From positions 358,501 to 422,500 of the forward strand of contig NZ_CP073721.1 of assembly GCF_025264685.1 (NCBI RefSeq): a DNA stretch of 64,000 nt, in the 5' to 3' direction. Of this stretch, positions 45,063 through 52,018 are shown one piece after another. Position numbers and translations under genes: made by a program. The notes beneath the pieces were generated by a model. That model did no database searches. It had not been told where the DNA came from and saw only the letters and a program-made list of their open reading frames with translations. This DNA is from Dactylosporangium roseum (GTDB lineage Bacteria; Actinomycetota; Actinomycetes; Mycobacteriales; Micromonosporaceae). Each line of letters begins with the position of its first letter. Position 1 is the stretch's first letter.

Positions 45063-46358
45063 TCAGGCCGCGGCCACCCGGTGCCGCTCCAGGTGGGACA
45101 TCACCGCTTGGTTGGCCTCCCAGCCGTCCGGGAACTTCACGATCTCGTTGAGATACATCCGGCCCGTCGACGGGTGGGCGTCCAGCAGCGCCGAGATGCC
45201 GGCCCGGGCCACCACGACGCAGGAGTGCCGGTGCCGCGACGTCAGCACGCACAGCCGCCCGGCCTCCAGGTGGAACGCCGTCGCGTCGCGCCGGCCGGAC
45301 AAGGGGTGCCACACCACCGTCACGTCGTACTCGCGGCCCTGTAGGCGGTTCGCCGTGTCCACCGTGATGCCGGAGTCGGCCGGCAGGTGCTGGCGGACCG
45401 CCGTAGCCTGGTCCCTGTGTGCGGTGCCGATCGCGATCCGCTCCGCCGTCACCAGAGCGCCGTCAGGGTTTCTCTCCGACACCGTGACCGCGCCGCGTTC
45501 CAGCAACCGCAGTGCCGTGTCCGCGCACGCCTGCGCGACCTCGGCATCCGTGCGCATGCTGTGCCGGGCCGGCAGCTCATGCAGCGCCCAGCCGGAGCGG
45601 GCCGCCTCCGCCAGCGTGGCGTCGAGCGGCGCCGCGCCGAACGCGCGGGTCGCGAACCGCAGCGAACGATCGCCGGGGCCGGGGCCGGAAGTAAAGCCGG
45701 TGAACGGGTAGAACGCCTCGGACACCACCGGCGCAGCCGTAGCGGGGAGTCGCCACGACACCGGCAGCCGGTGCACGGGCACGTCGAGATTGTGCCGGAG
45801 CAGCACCGCCACCGCGCTCAACTGCGGGTCCCAGGACAGGCCGGCCCAGCGTTCGGTCTCCACGGTCGAAAACGGATCGAGCTGGCCGGGGTCGCCGACG
45901 AACAGGGTCCGGTCGAAGCGGCCCGCGATGCGCAGCAGCGCGTCGGAGCGCATCTGGTACGCCTCGTCCACGATGGCCCACGCCCAAGAGCCGTCCCGCA
46001 GCATGCCCCACTTCGCCGCCGTGCCGACGACGACCCGTGTACCGGCCAGCCCGGCCACGTCCGTGTCGACGGTGACGTTCCGGTGCCCGGAGATCCGCGC
46101 CACCGGCGCGTAGTTCTGCGCCGAGAGCCGGCCGATCGCCAGGTCCGGCGCGGCCGTGGCGAGGTTGTTGACGAGGTCGTCGACCTGCTCGTTGGTCTGG
46201 GCCACGACGGCGATCGGCTCGCCCAGCCCGGCGAGATGCCGCGCGGTCCGGACGACCAGCGTCGACTTCCCGGCGCCGGGCGGGGAATCGACGACCACAC
46301 CGCGCGTTCGACCGTGTCGCAGATCGGCCATGACGGCGGGAAACACGTCGTCGGTCAT
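45063..46358 (-). CDS. SF1-type helicase/ATPase of the Cas4-like nuclease operon
   Basis: A compact 431-residue SF1 ATPase. Motif I is VVVDSPPGAGKSTLVVRTAR (Lys 31), motif Ia IAVVAQTNEQVDDLVNNLAT, motif II WAIVDEAYQM, motif III TLFVGDPGQLDPF, motif V TVDTANRLQGREYDVTVVWH and motif VI LCVLTSRHRHSCVVVARAG. Conventional helicases carry extra 1B/2B domains, largely absent here, so it may act as a loader or translocase rather than a processive helicase. It is last of four coupled genes; its ATG overlaps the previous stop (ATGA). With the Cas4-like nuclease this suggests DNA-end processing or degradation of foreign DNA. Confidence 0.85.
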   Translation of the reverse strand: MTDDVFPAVMADLRHGRTRGVVVDSPPGAGKSTLVVRTARHLAGLGEPIAVVAQTNEQVDDLVNNLATAAPDLAIGRLSAQNYAPVARISGHRNVTVDTDVAGLAGTRVVVGTAAKWGMLRDGSWAWAIVDEAYQMRSDALLRIAGRFDRTLFVGDPGQLDPFSTVETERWAGLSWDPQLSAVAVLLRHNLDVPVHRLPVSWRLPATAAPVVSEAFYPFTGFTSGPGPGDRSLRFATRAFGAAPLDATLAEAARSGWALHELPARHSMRTDAEVAQACADTALRLLERGAVTVSERNPDGALVTAERIAIGTAHRDQATAVRQHLPADSGITVDTANRLQGREYDVTVVWHPLSGRRDATAFHLEAGRLCVLTSRHRHSCVVVARAGISALLDAHPSTGRMYLNEIVKFPDGWEANQAVMSHLERHRVAAA

Positions 46359-47839
46359 GACCAGTCCTCCACGGCGTCCTCTTCGGTCGGCTCGCGGGGC
46401 GCCGGCGGGCCGCCGTGCGTCCACGGGGTGTCGGCCACGTCCGGGAACTGCCCCACCCGCTGGAACTCGTCCGAGATCGTGCTGTACGTGATCCACTCGC
46501 CCGCCGCGGGGACGCTGCCCGGCGGCGGGGTCAGGGAGCGGCCCATGCCGCCGGTGAGTTCCAGCAGCACGTCCAGGCCGCCGTCGACCGGCGTCACGGC
46601 GACGATCTCCGCCTTCTGCCCGGCCCGGGCCGGGGATCTCACCGTGACGCCGACGCCCAGCCGCAGCGGGTCCTGCGTCCGCACCGTGACGTGCGGGCGG
46701 AGCGTGCGGCGGGGGCCCGAGGCGTCGATCCGGTCGGGCTCGGCGTGGACGACGGCGCCGGCGAACGCCTCGCCGGTGAGCCGGTGCTCGGCCATGACGA
46801 GCGGATCGTCCAGCGCGCGCTGCGCGTCGAACAATGCCTGGGCGCGCTCCAGACGGCTGAGCCGGCGCGCCGCGGCGACGGCGCTGTCGCGGCGGGCCTG
46901 CGGCAGCGGCTTGTCGCCGCTGAGGTAGGTGACGTAGTCGGTGTACGCGTCGCGATCGTCGGCCCAGCGGGCCACGACACTCGCCCCGGGTGTGAGGCCG
47001 TTGAGCAGCTCGACGCCGCGCCACATGAGCCGCCACGTCGGCCCGAGCTGGGTGGCGAGGGCCGCCTCCAGCCTGGACAGCGCCTGTTGACGAGCGGCTG
47101 GATTGCCGTCCGTCCGCGCGTACCGGTCGATGGCGGGTGCGAGCCGATCGGCGTCGAACGCTGGGTCGGTCGCCGGGCCGGCCGGCGGCCAGATCTCCGG
47201 GTCCTCGGCGTCGAGCGCGGCGTCGAACGGGGAGCGCCCGGCGGGCGGGTCGATCCAGGCCAGCAGCGCGGCGAGGTTGGCGTCCTCGACGGCGCTCTGC
47301 CCGGTCGCCCAGTGGTCGCCGAGCGCCGAGGTCATGGCGAGCATCAGCGCCGAGCCGGGGTGCTCGGCGCGCTCGGCGAAGAACGTGAGCCACCGGCCGA
47401 GCAGCGGCACGACCGGCTTGACCGCGTATGCACCGTAGGTCCGGCGCAGCCGGGTCGAGCGGCCGAAGAGGCGCACGAAGCCGATGCCCCCCGGGTTCGG
47501 TACGAGCAACTGCGGCGCATCGGTGAACCGGGACCGCCCGCGCACGTCCTCCGTCAGCTTCGCGAAGCTGTCCACATAGGACACCACGAATCGGCCGAGC
47601 TCGGCGGCGAACGCGAAGCGCTGGTCGCGGTTGCGCGGCTGGGGCACGATGAACAGCCGCGGCGCGTCCGGCCGGTCGCCGACCATCGCCGCGAGCGGGG
47701 CGTTGGCCTCGCCGGCGAGCATGAGCGGGATGAAGACGAGCGGCCTGGAGCTGATGTGGGTGTGCCGGACCGTGGTGATCCGCTGGGCGGTCCGGTCCCG
47801 GACCGCGAGCGCCCGCGCGATGGAGGTTAGCGACGTCAT
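46355..47839 (-). CDS. Unknown 494-residue protein of the Cas4-like nuclease operon
   Basis: I do not recognise this family. It has an N-terminal alpha/beta region (ITTVRHTHISSRPLVFIPLM, RLFIVPQPRNRDQRFAFAAE), a long Ala/Arg-rich helical middle (LARWADDRD-like segments, DSAVAAARRLSRLERAQALF) and a C-terminal beta-rich part (RTLRPHVTVRTQDPLRLGVG, AEIVAVTPVDGGLDVLLELT) that resembles the beta-barrel inserts of some SF1 helicases. It has no Walker motif, membrane helix or obvious nuclease motif. It overlaps both neighbours by four bases and is therefore probably an obligate partner of the nuclease and helicase. It may supply the accessory helicase domains missing from the small downstream ATPase. 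Confidence 0.7.
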   Translation of the reverse strand: MTSLTSIARALAVRDRTAQRITTVRHTHISSRPLVFIPLMLAGEANAPLAAMVGDRPDAPRLFIVPQPRNRDQRFAFAAELGRFVVSYVDSFAKLTEDVRGRSRFTDAPQLLVPNPGGIGFVRLFGRSTRLRRTYGAYAVKPVVPLLGRWLTFFAERAEHPGSALMLAMTSALGDHWATGQSAVEDANLAALLAWIDPPAGRSPFDAALDAEDPEIWPPAGPATDPAFDADRLAPAIDRYARTDGNPAARQQALSRLEAALATQLGPTWRLMWRGVELLNGLTPGASVVARWADDRDAYTDYVTYLSGDKPLPQARRDSAVAAARRLSRLERAQALFDAQRALDDPLVMAEHRLTGEAFAGAVVHAEPDRIDASGPRRTLRPHVTVRTQDPLRLGVGVTVRSPARAGQKAEIVAVTPVDGGLDVLLELTGGMGRSLTPPPGSVPAAGEWITYSTISDEFQRVGQFPDVADTPWTHGGPPAPREPTEEDAVEDWS

Positions 47840-48963
47840 GCCGGAACCCCGAAGCACTCGTTGCGCAGGCGCATCGCTGCCCGCAGTACCACCGCGGCCT
47901 CCGTCTGCTCCGGAGCGGGAGCGAGCAGGCCGCTGGCCAGGCCGAGCGCGGTCTCGACCCACTCGACGCCGCCGAGTTCCTCGCTGACGGTGCGGCCCAG
48001 CGTGTGGGTCGTGCCGTGCGCCTCGCGGCGGCAGAAGTACGACATCTCGCACATGGACAGGCAGTCGGGGGAGTAGCGGGCCGGGATGTGCTCCAGCGCC
48101 GCGCACAGCTCACCGGCCGGCCGCGTGGGCCTGCCGTCACGGTCCGGCGCCAGGTCGAACGTCAGGTCGTCGTCCAGCGGCGCCAGCAGCTCGTCGATGC
48201 GGGTCATCCGGTTGAGCTGCCGGTTGAGCACGGTGAGCTGGCGGCGCACGTCGAGCTTCGTGGCGATCGCGTGGTTGGAGAAGTTCTCCGGGCAGACCAG
48301 CACCACGTCGTGCGAGACCCGCTCGGGGTCGAGGCCCAGCTCTCGCAGTAGCTGGCGCAGCGCCACGACGTACACGCCCGACTGCACCGCCGCCGCGGCG
48401 ACCTTGCCGCCGTCGGCCTGGCCGTCGATGACCGCGAACGACTTGATCTCGATGATGTGGAAGACGCCCTGGAACTGGAACGCGATGAGGTCCGGCTCGA
48501 GGAACACCTGCCGCCCGCCGACCGGCAGGCGCAGCAGCGGGTGGTCGAACAGCGTGCCGAACTCGTCGGTGCCCTTCGCGGCGGCCCCGAGCACCTGCCG
48601 GGCCAGCGCGTGCCGCACGTTCTGGCTCGTGTTGCCGGCGGCCTCCTCGAGGTCGTGGTACGCCACCTCGGGGATCGACAGGTCGAGCACCTCCCGCAGC
48701 ATTCGCAGCAGCTCGGCGCAGCCGTTGGCCTTCACCTGCGCATCGAACGCCCGGGTCCGGGTGATCGCGAACGGCGACTGCCCGTACGGCGGCGGGAAAC
48801 CGACCCGGGCGGCCACCGTGCGCTTGTCGACACCGGCGGCGTCCATGACGGCACGGCGGGCGCAGCCGGGGTTGCTGGTCAGCGCGGCGATCGTGCGGGC
48901 GTTGTGCGGCATGGGTGGTACCGGGCCACGCAGCCGATCGAGCCGCGATTCGGTGCTGTTCAC
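47836..48963 (-). CDS. Cas4/RecB-like PD-(D/E)XK nuclease with a likely Fe-S cluster
   Basis: The 375-residue protein carries a PD-(D/E)XK core: LEPDLIAFQFQ (Asp 158) and HIIEIKSFAVIDG (Glu 172, Lys 174), followed by QSGVYVVALRQLL with the usual RecB motif Gln/Tyr. A 4Fe-4S ligand pattern is present: Cys 34 (NPGCARRAVMD) and three C-terminal cysteines (Cys 301, 305 and 311 in CLSMCEMSYFCRREA), the arrangement of Cas4, AddB and DNA2. Such nucleases cut single-stranded or end DNA together with a helicase. The first 80 residues may contain a DNA-binding helix. GTG 48963 has AAGGAA upstream. No CRISPR array or cas gene is nearby, so it is not part of CRISPR adaptation. Confidence 0.85.
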   Translation of the reverse strand: MNSTESRLDRLRGPVPPMPHNARTIAALTSNPGCARRAVMDAAGVDKRTVAARVGFPPPYGQSPFAITRTRAFDAQVKANGCAELLRMLREVLDLSIPEVAYHDLEEAAGNTSQNVRHALARQVLGAAAKGTDEFGTLFDHPLLRLPVGGRQVFLEPDLIAFQFQGVFHIIEIKSFAVIDGQADGGKVAAAAVQSGVYVVALRQLLRELGLDPERVSHDVVLVCPENFSNHAIATKLDVRRQLTVLNRQLNRMTRIDELLAPLDDDLTFDLAPDRDGRPTRPAGELCAALEHIPARYSPDCLSMCEMSYFCRREAHGTTHTLGRTVSEELGGVEWVETALGLASGLLAPAPEQTEAAVVLRAAMRLRNECFGVPA

Positions 48964-48993
48964 TGGGGCGTTCCTTCGCGGGAAACGGTGTGG

Positions 48994-49779
48994 CTAAGAG
49001 ACCTTGCTGTCAGGCATCGGCTCCAAAGGGCTGCCGAAGAGCCGCCGAACGTCGTCGAGCCGCGTGCGGGCCCGGGCGGCGGCCGCTTCGCGGTGCGACC
49101 GGTCGACCGGTTCGTGCGTTTGCAATTCGGCGCGCGCGGCGCGGATGACCATGCCGGGCTTGGCCGAGCCGATGCTGTCGGCGGCGCCCGGGATGTTCTC
49201 GGCGAACAGCCACAGCAGGCGGGCGGTCGCGCGATCGATCTCGGGAAGCCGGGCGACGTGCTCGGCGACGCTGACGGCCGCGTGGAGGAAGTCGACGCGC
49301 GGGCTGAGCGCGCCGATGATGCGCCGCTCCAGCGGCCACGTCGACACGGCGAGGAGGCCACGCGCCGCCGCGAGCCGGTCGGCGGTGAGTGCGGCGCAGA
49401 GATAGTACGGCCGGGCGAACGGCGACGAGCGGAACGAGCGCTCCTCGTCGCGGCGGAGGCTGGTCAGCTTGGCGCTGTTGATGTCCCCGCCGAAGCAGGC
49501 GTTGTAGACCTGGGCGATCAGTTTCGGTGCGGCCGGCACGGTGAGCAGGGTCAGGGCGCTGTGGACCTGTTCGCGCAGCGGTAGCAGTGAACCGCTTTCC
49601 CGCTGCGTCGGCACCGGTGCCACCGCGGGCTCGTGCGCCTCGTCCCACGCGTCTTCCAGGGCGCGCACCTCGGCCCGCAGCATCCTGACCCGCGGCAGGT
49701 CGCCGACGGTCCGCGCGTGGCGGATCTCGGCATGCAGCACGTCGATCCGCTGCTCCAGTTCCTCGACGCTGTCGGCCAT
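48994..49779 (-). CDS. Unknown helical protein, first gene of the Cas4-like nuclease operon
   Basis: The 261-residue product starts with a coiled-coil (VEELEQRIDVLHAEIRHART, RVRMLRAEVRALEDAWDEAH). It is followed by an all-helical region that may include a winged helix (TVPAAPKLIAQVYNACFGGD, INSAKLTSLRRDEERSFRSS, FARPYYLCAALTADRLAAAR) and a C-terminal helical tail. I know no named family. A winged helix followed by an RDEERSF segment suggests DNA binding or regulation. It lies 30 bases ahead of the nuclease gene on the same strand. The ATG at 49779 is preceded by two phased repeats (49798-49817) that would overlap its promoter, so it and the genes after it are probably under repeat-dependent control. 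Confidence 0.7.
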   Translation of the reverse strand: MADSVEELEQRIDVLHAEIRHARTVGDLPRVRMLRAEVRALEDAWDEAHEPAVAPVPTQRESGSLLPLREQVHSALTLLTVPAAPKLIAQVYNACFGGDINSAKLTSLRRDEERSFRSSPFARPYYLCAALTADRLAAARGLLAVSTWPLERRIIGALSPRVDFLHAAVSVAEHVARLPEIDRATARLLWLFAENIPGAADSIGSAKPGMVIRAARAELQTHEPVDRSHREAAAARARTRLDDVRRLFGSPLEPMPDSKVS

Positions 49780-49797
49780 GGCTGGGACAGTACCGTT

Positions 49798-49817
49798 CTC
49801 CAGTAATTTCCAGCAAT
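49798..49817. repeat. Two phased 10-bp repeats (TTCCAGTAAT-like), proximal cluster
   Basis: CTCCAGTAAT and TTCCAGCAAT stand end to end, 19-38 bases before ATG 49779 on the minus strand. They match the three units at 50039-50068. A period of ten bases puts each on the same face of the helix, as for cooperative binding of a regulator. Confidence 0.65.
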
Positions 49818-50133
49818 CCCCACTTCGGCGAGGGCTGTCGTGCCGAATGGGCTACAGAGCGTTACGTTCGAGTGGAACGGTTCCACGTTTCATCGAACCC
49901 GGTCCGAACCCGGAATGAATCCGCCGAATGGCTGGTGAGAGCCCATCCGGCTGGAGTGATTGCCGTGGTGGAAGCTGGCGGTCTGGTCCGGTTTGTCGGC
50001 CTGGCCGTCTCCCCGGGTGTGAAAACACCGTTGCGTGCTTCCAGTAGATTCCAGTAAGTTCCAGTAATAGCCAGGCACCGATATGGTGCGTTCCGCAAAC
50101 CGTCCGTGTTGTCCCCCGAAGGGTCGGTGCACC
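49818..50133. other. Divergent promoter region of the nuclease operon and regulator genes
   Basis: It contains the distal repeat cluster and an AT-richer stretch, but no gene that I can support. Short open frames on both strands here look accidental. Confidence 0.4.
50039..50068. repeat. Three phased 10-bp repeats (TTCCAGTAAT-like), distal cluster
   Basis: TTCCAGTAGA, TTCCAGTAAG and TTCCAGTAAT follow one another without spacing. With the proximal pair this gives five copies in 271 bases, in the region between the minus-strand nuclease operon and the plus-strand LuxR-type gene. They are good candidates for an operator array or upstream activator sites. Confidence 0.7.
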
Positions 50134-50265
50134 ATGCGCAAAAACTCCCTCGTCGCCCTGTCCCTGTCCGCCCTCGGCCGCGGGGTCGCGGGCGCGCACA
50201 GCGTCGTGTTCGAGAACGGCTCCGCGGGCCGGCGCGCCGTCGTCACCTGCTCCGGCAATGCCTGA
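50134..50265 (+). CDS. Possible 43-residue secreted peptide or fragment
   Basis: The frame begins MRKNSLVALSLSALGRGVAG, which resembles the start of a signal peptide, and ends VVTCSGNA at 50265. It precedes the LuxR-type gene by 25 bases, with GAAGGG about 14 bases upstream of its ATG. It may be a leader peptide, a truncated secreted protein or chance. Confidence 0.25.
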   Translation: MRKNSLVALSLSALGRGVAGAHSVVFENGSAGRRAVVTCSGNA

Positions 50266-50290
50266 CCGCGCTCGAAACCTGGGGGTCGAC

Positions 50291-50665
50291 ATGGAACAGC
50301 CGGTCATGGCGGACGGCGAACGGCCGGACCTGGACGCGGTGCTCCGCGGCCTCCGGGCCGCCGGGTTGCAGCCCGTGGTGTTGTACGACCTGAGCGGCGA
50401 GGTCGTGATCGTCGGCGTCGCCAACGACGACCGAGCCGTGGCGCCGGCACCGGTCGGCTGGGACCGGCTGAGCGACCGGGAGCAGGCGGTGGCGCGGCTG
50501 GCCGGCCAGGCGCTCACCAACCGGCAGATCGCCCGCCGGCTCGGCATCTCCGCACACACCGTGAACTACCACCTGCGGCAGATCTTCCGGAAGCTGGCGA
50601 TCGGCTCCCGGGTGAGCCTGGCGGCCTACGCCAAGCTTCCCGGAACGACTCGGGCGAAGGACTGA
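50291..50665 (+). CDS. LuxR-type helix-turn-helix regulator
   Basis: The 124-residue protein has a small N-terminal alpha/beta part (LRAAGLQPVVLYDLSGEVVI) and a GerE/LuxR DNA-binding domain: RLSDREQAVARLAGQALTNR, then IARRLGISAHTVNYHLRQIF and RKLAIGSRVSLAAYA. It has no receiver domain. ATG 50291 with GGGG upstream fits better than the in-frame ATG at 50258. It is divergent from the Cas4-like nuclease operon across the repeat region and so is the best candidate for the protein that binds the TTCCAGTAAT-like repeats (inference). Confidence 0.8.
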   Translation: MEQPVMADGERPDLDAVLRGLRAAGLQPVVLYDLSGEVVIVGVANDDRAVAPAPVGWDRLSDREQAVARLAGQALTNRQIARRLGISAHTVNYHLRQIFRKLAIGSRVSLAAYAKLPGTTRAKD

Positions 50666-50669
50666 TGGC

Positions 50670-50691
50670 CATAGGGCTATAAGGCTCTATG
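50670..50691. promoter_or_regulatory. Imperfect palindrome before the GntR-type gene, candidate operator
   Basis: CATAGGGC and GGCTCTATG flank TATAA in a 22-base palindrome with 16 matching positions, 33 bases before GTG 50724. GntR proteins usually bind such sites in their own promoters, and the TATAAG inside could be a -10 box. Confidence 0.45.
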
Positions 50692-50723
50692 ATGGGCACA
50701 GGGTCATCGAGCTGCATCTTATT

Positions 50724-51131
50724 GTGGTGATCGATCGCGATGCTGACCGCCCGGTGCACAAGCAGCTCGTGGACATTCTGCGAGACCAGATCGATTCCGG
50801 TGCCCTGCCGCCCGGTTCGGTGCTGCCGTCCGAGATCTACCTGGCGCAGACCTACGAGTTGAGCAAAACGGCGGTCCGGCGGGCCCTTGAGCTGCTGCTC
50901 AACGAGGGGCTCATCACCAAGACCAAGGGGAAGCCGACGACGGTACGTGAGCGGCCGCAGCGCAAGGTCATGCCGCTGGAGCCGGGCGACGAGGTGAATG
51001 CCCGGATGCCGACCGAGGCGGAGCGGCGCTCGTTGGGCATGCCGGTGGGCGAGCCCGTCTTCGAAGTGAGTCGCCACGGCGGAACAGTGGACGTCCTTCC
51101 CGCGGGAACGATCACGCTACGAGCCTCGTGA
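50724..51131 (+). CDS. GntR-family regulator with a short effector part
   Basis: The 135-residue protein has a GntR winged helix (RPVHKQLVDILRDQIDSGAL, PPGSVLPSEIYLAQTYELSK, TAVRRALELLLNEGLITKTK) and a short C-terminal segment (RRSLGMPVGEPVFEVSRHGG) like the first part of a UTRA effector domain. That is only a third of the usual effector domain, a form common on actinomycete plasmids and integrative elements (KorSA-like). It could be an element repressor or a truncated protein. A candidate operator lies upstream. Confidence 0.8.
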   Translation: MVIDRDADRPVHKQLVDILRDQIDSGALPPGSVLPSEIYLAQTYELSKTAVRRALELLLNEGLITKTKGKPTTVRERPQRKVMPLEPGDEVNARMPTEAERRSLGMPVGEPVFEVSRHGGTVDVLPAGTITLRAS

Positions 51132-51176
51132 GTGCGCCGCGTCCGACGGGCTCGGTGCGGCGATGAGCCTGGAGTT

Positions 51177-51191
51177 CCCCCCCCCCCCCCC
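51177..51191 (+). repeat. C15 homopolymer
   Basis: Fifteen consecutive C residues lie between the GntR-type gene and the convergent small gene at 51215. Tracts this long are unstable and prone to sequencing error. Confidence 0.9.
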
Positions 51192-51214
51192 GCGCCAGCC
51201 ACGCCTGACGTCCG

Positions 51215-51415
51215 TCAAGGCTGCGGAGGGTCGGCCGCCGGGTCCGTTCCGTCCTCGGTGAGGAAACGGCGCGCCGACTGGACGAGTGAGCACGGAAACT
51301 CGGCCAGCCGTGCCCATGACGACAGGCAGCCCTCGCAGATCCCGTCCCGCTCGGTGTGCTTTTCGAGGAGTACGAGGGCTTCGTTCCGGGTTTCGGGTGT
51401 GCGGTAGTCCTTCAT
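51215..51415 (-). CDS. Small CxxC protein, function unknown
   Basis: The 66-residue product reads MKDYRTPETRNEALVLLEKH, then DGICEGCLSSWARLAEFPCS, LVQSARRFLTEDG and a Pro-rich tail. The CxxC with a later Cys and conserved-looking Trp suggest a small metal-binding protein; similar short genes are frequent in actinomycetes. ATG 51415 has GGGGTGG a few bases upstream; GTG 51424 is in frame. No operon partner. Confidence 0.55.
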   Translation of the reverse strand: MKDYRTPETRNEALVLLEKHTERDGICEGCLSSWARLAEFPCSLVQSARRFLTEDGTDPAADPPQP

Positions 51416-51701
51416 GATGTCCACCCCGCCTGGACTCGGTCTGCTCGAAGGAGCGCAGGCCGACGCGATCGAGTTACGCGGATCTCGGCGACTGTCAGGA
51501 AGGCGTCAGATCATCGCGGCCAGACCGATCGGCACGCTGTCCAACCGCCACGCCGGGGCCGAGCCATTACCGGCGAGGCGGGCTGTCCGTCAGTAGGCCG
51601 GTGGAGCGACCACGAACCAGGAGGCACGCCGTACCTTCCGCACGCCCACCGGCCGGCCGCCGCGCCGGACAGCAGCACCGCGACGAACCTTGGAGGCAAC
51701 G

Positions 51702-51881
51702 GTGACGGTCGACCACAACGGCATACCGCTCGCCGCGGACACCCGATGGCGGCTGCTCCAGCTCTTCGCCGACGAACTGACCGCCGCTCGTGCCGCCGCC
51801 CTGTCCGCCGGAGCCGACCTCGGCAACCTCACCGCCATCGTCGACGAACGGATCCGTACCGTCGACAACGACGGCCGCTGA
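51702..51881 (+). CDS. Small 59-residue protein, relative of the gene at 63712
   Basis: GTG 51702 follows GGAGG by five bases. The product is a charged helical peptide, LLQLFADELTAARAAALSAG followed by VDERIRTVDNDGR. It has the same length (59 residues) as the product at 63712 and aligns with it over the core (L..L.A.EL.A.R.AAL.AGA then V.ER.R..D), about 16-17 of 40 residues identical by eye. The two therefore look paralogous and bracket the caspase/CHAT locus. Function unknown. It lies 137 bases upstream of the LAL regulator gene. Confidence 0.65.
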   Translation: MTVDHNGIPLAADTRWRLLQLFADELTAARAAALSAGADLGNLTAIVDERIRTVDNDGR

Positions 51882-52018
51882 TCCACGCCGGTTTCTCCGG
51901 CATCTCCAGCCGTGTCGCCACCGGCCCTTGCCGCTTCGGGCCGACCTGTGACACCGCTCGGGAGTGATCTGCCCGGCCACGGCTGACAGCCGACCGTGCG
52001 ACACGAGACGATGGCGGC

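Noticed and set aside
44908..45312. Upstream extension of the second glycosyltransferase to 45312
   Set aside because: The added residues overlap the helicase gene and do not match GT4 proteins. ATG 44907 with GAGAGGA upstream gives the same N-terminus as the paralogue.
46359..48140. Minus-strand open frame extending the small helicase upstream to 48140
   Set aside because: The extension overlaps the 494-residue and nuclease genes in another frame and is Arg/Pro-rich. ATG 46358 at an ATGA overlap is the natural helicase start.
47836..48963. Cas4-like protein as a sign of a CRISPR-Cas locus
   Set aside because: No regularly spaced repeats and no cas1, cas2 or effector gene are seen anywhere in the window, so the nuclease is assigned to its own operon.
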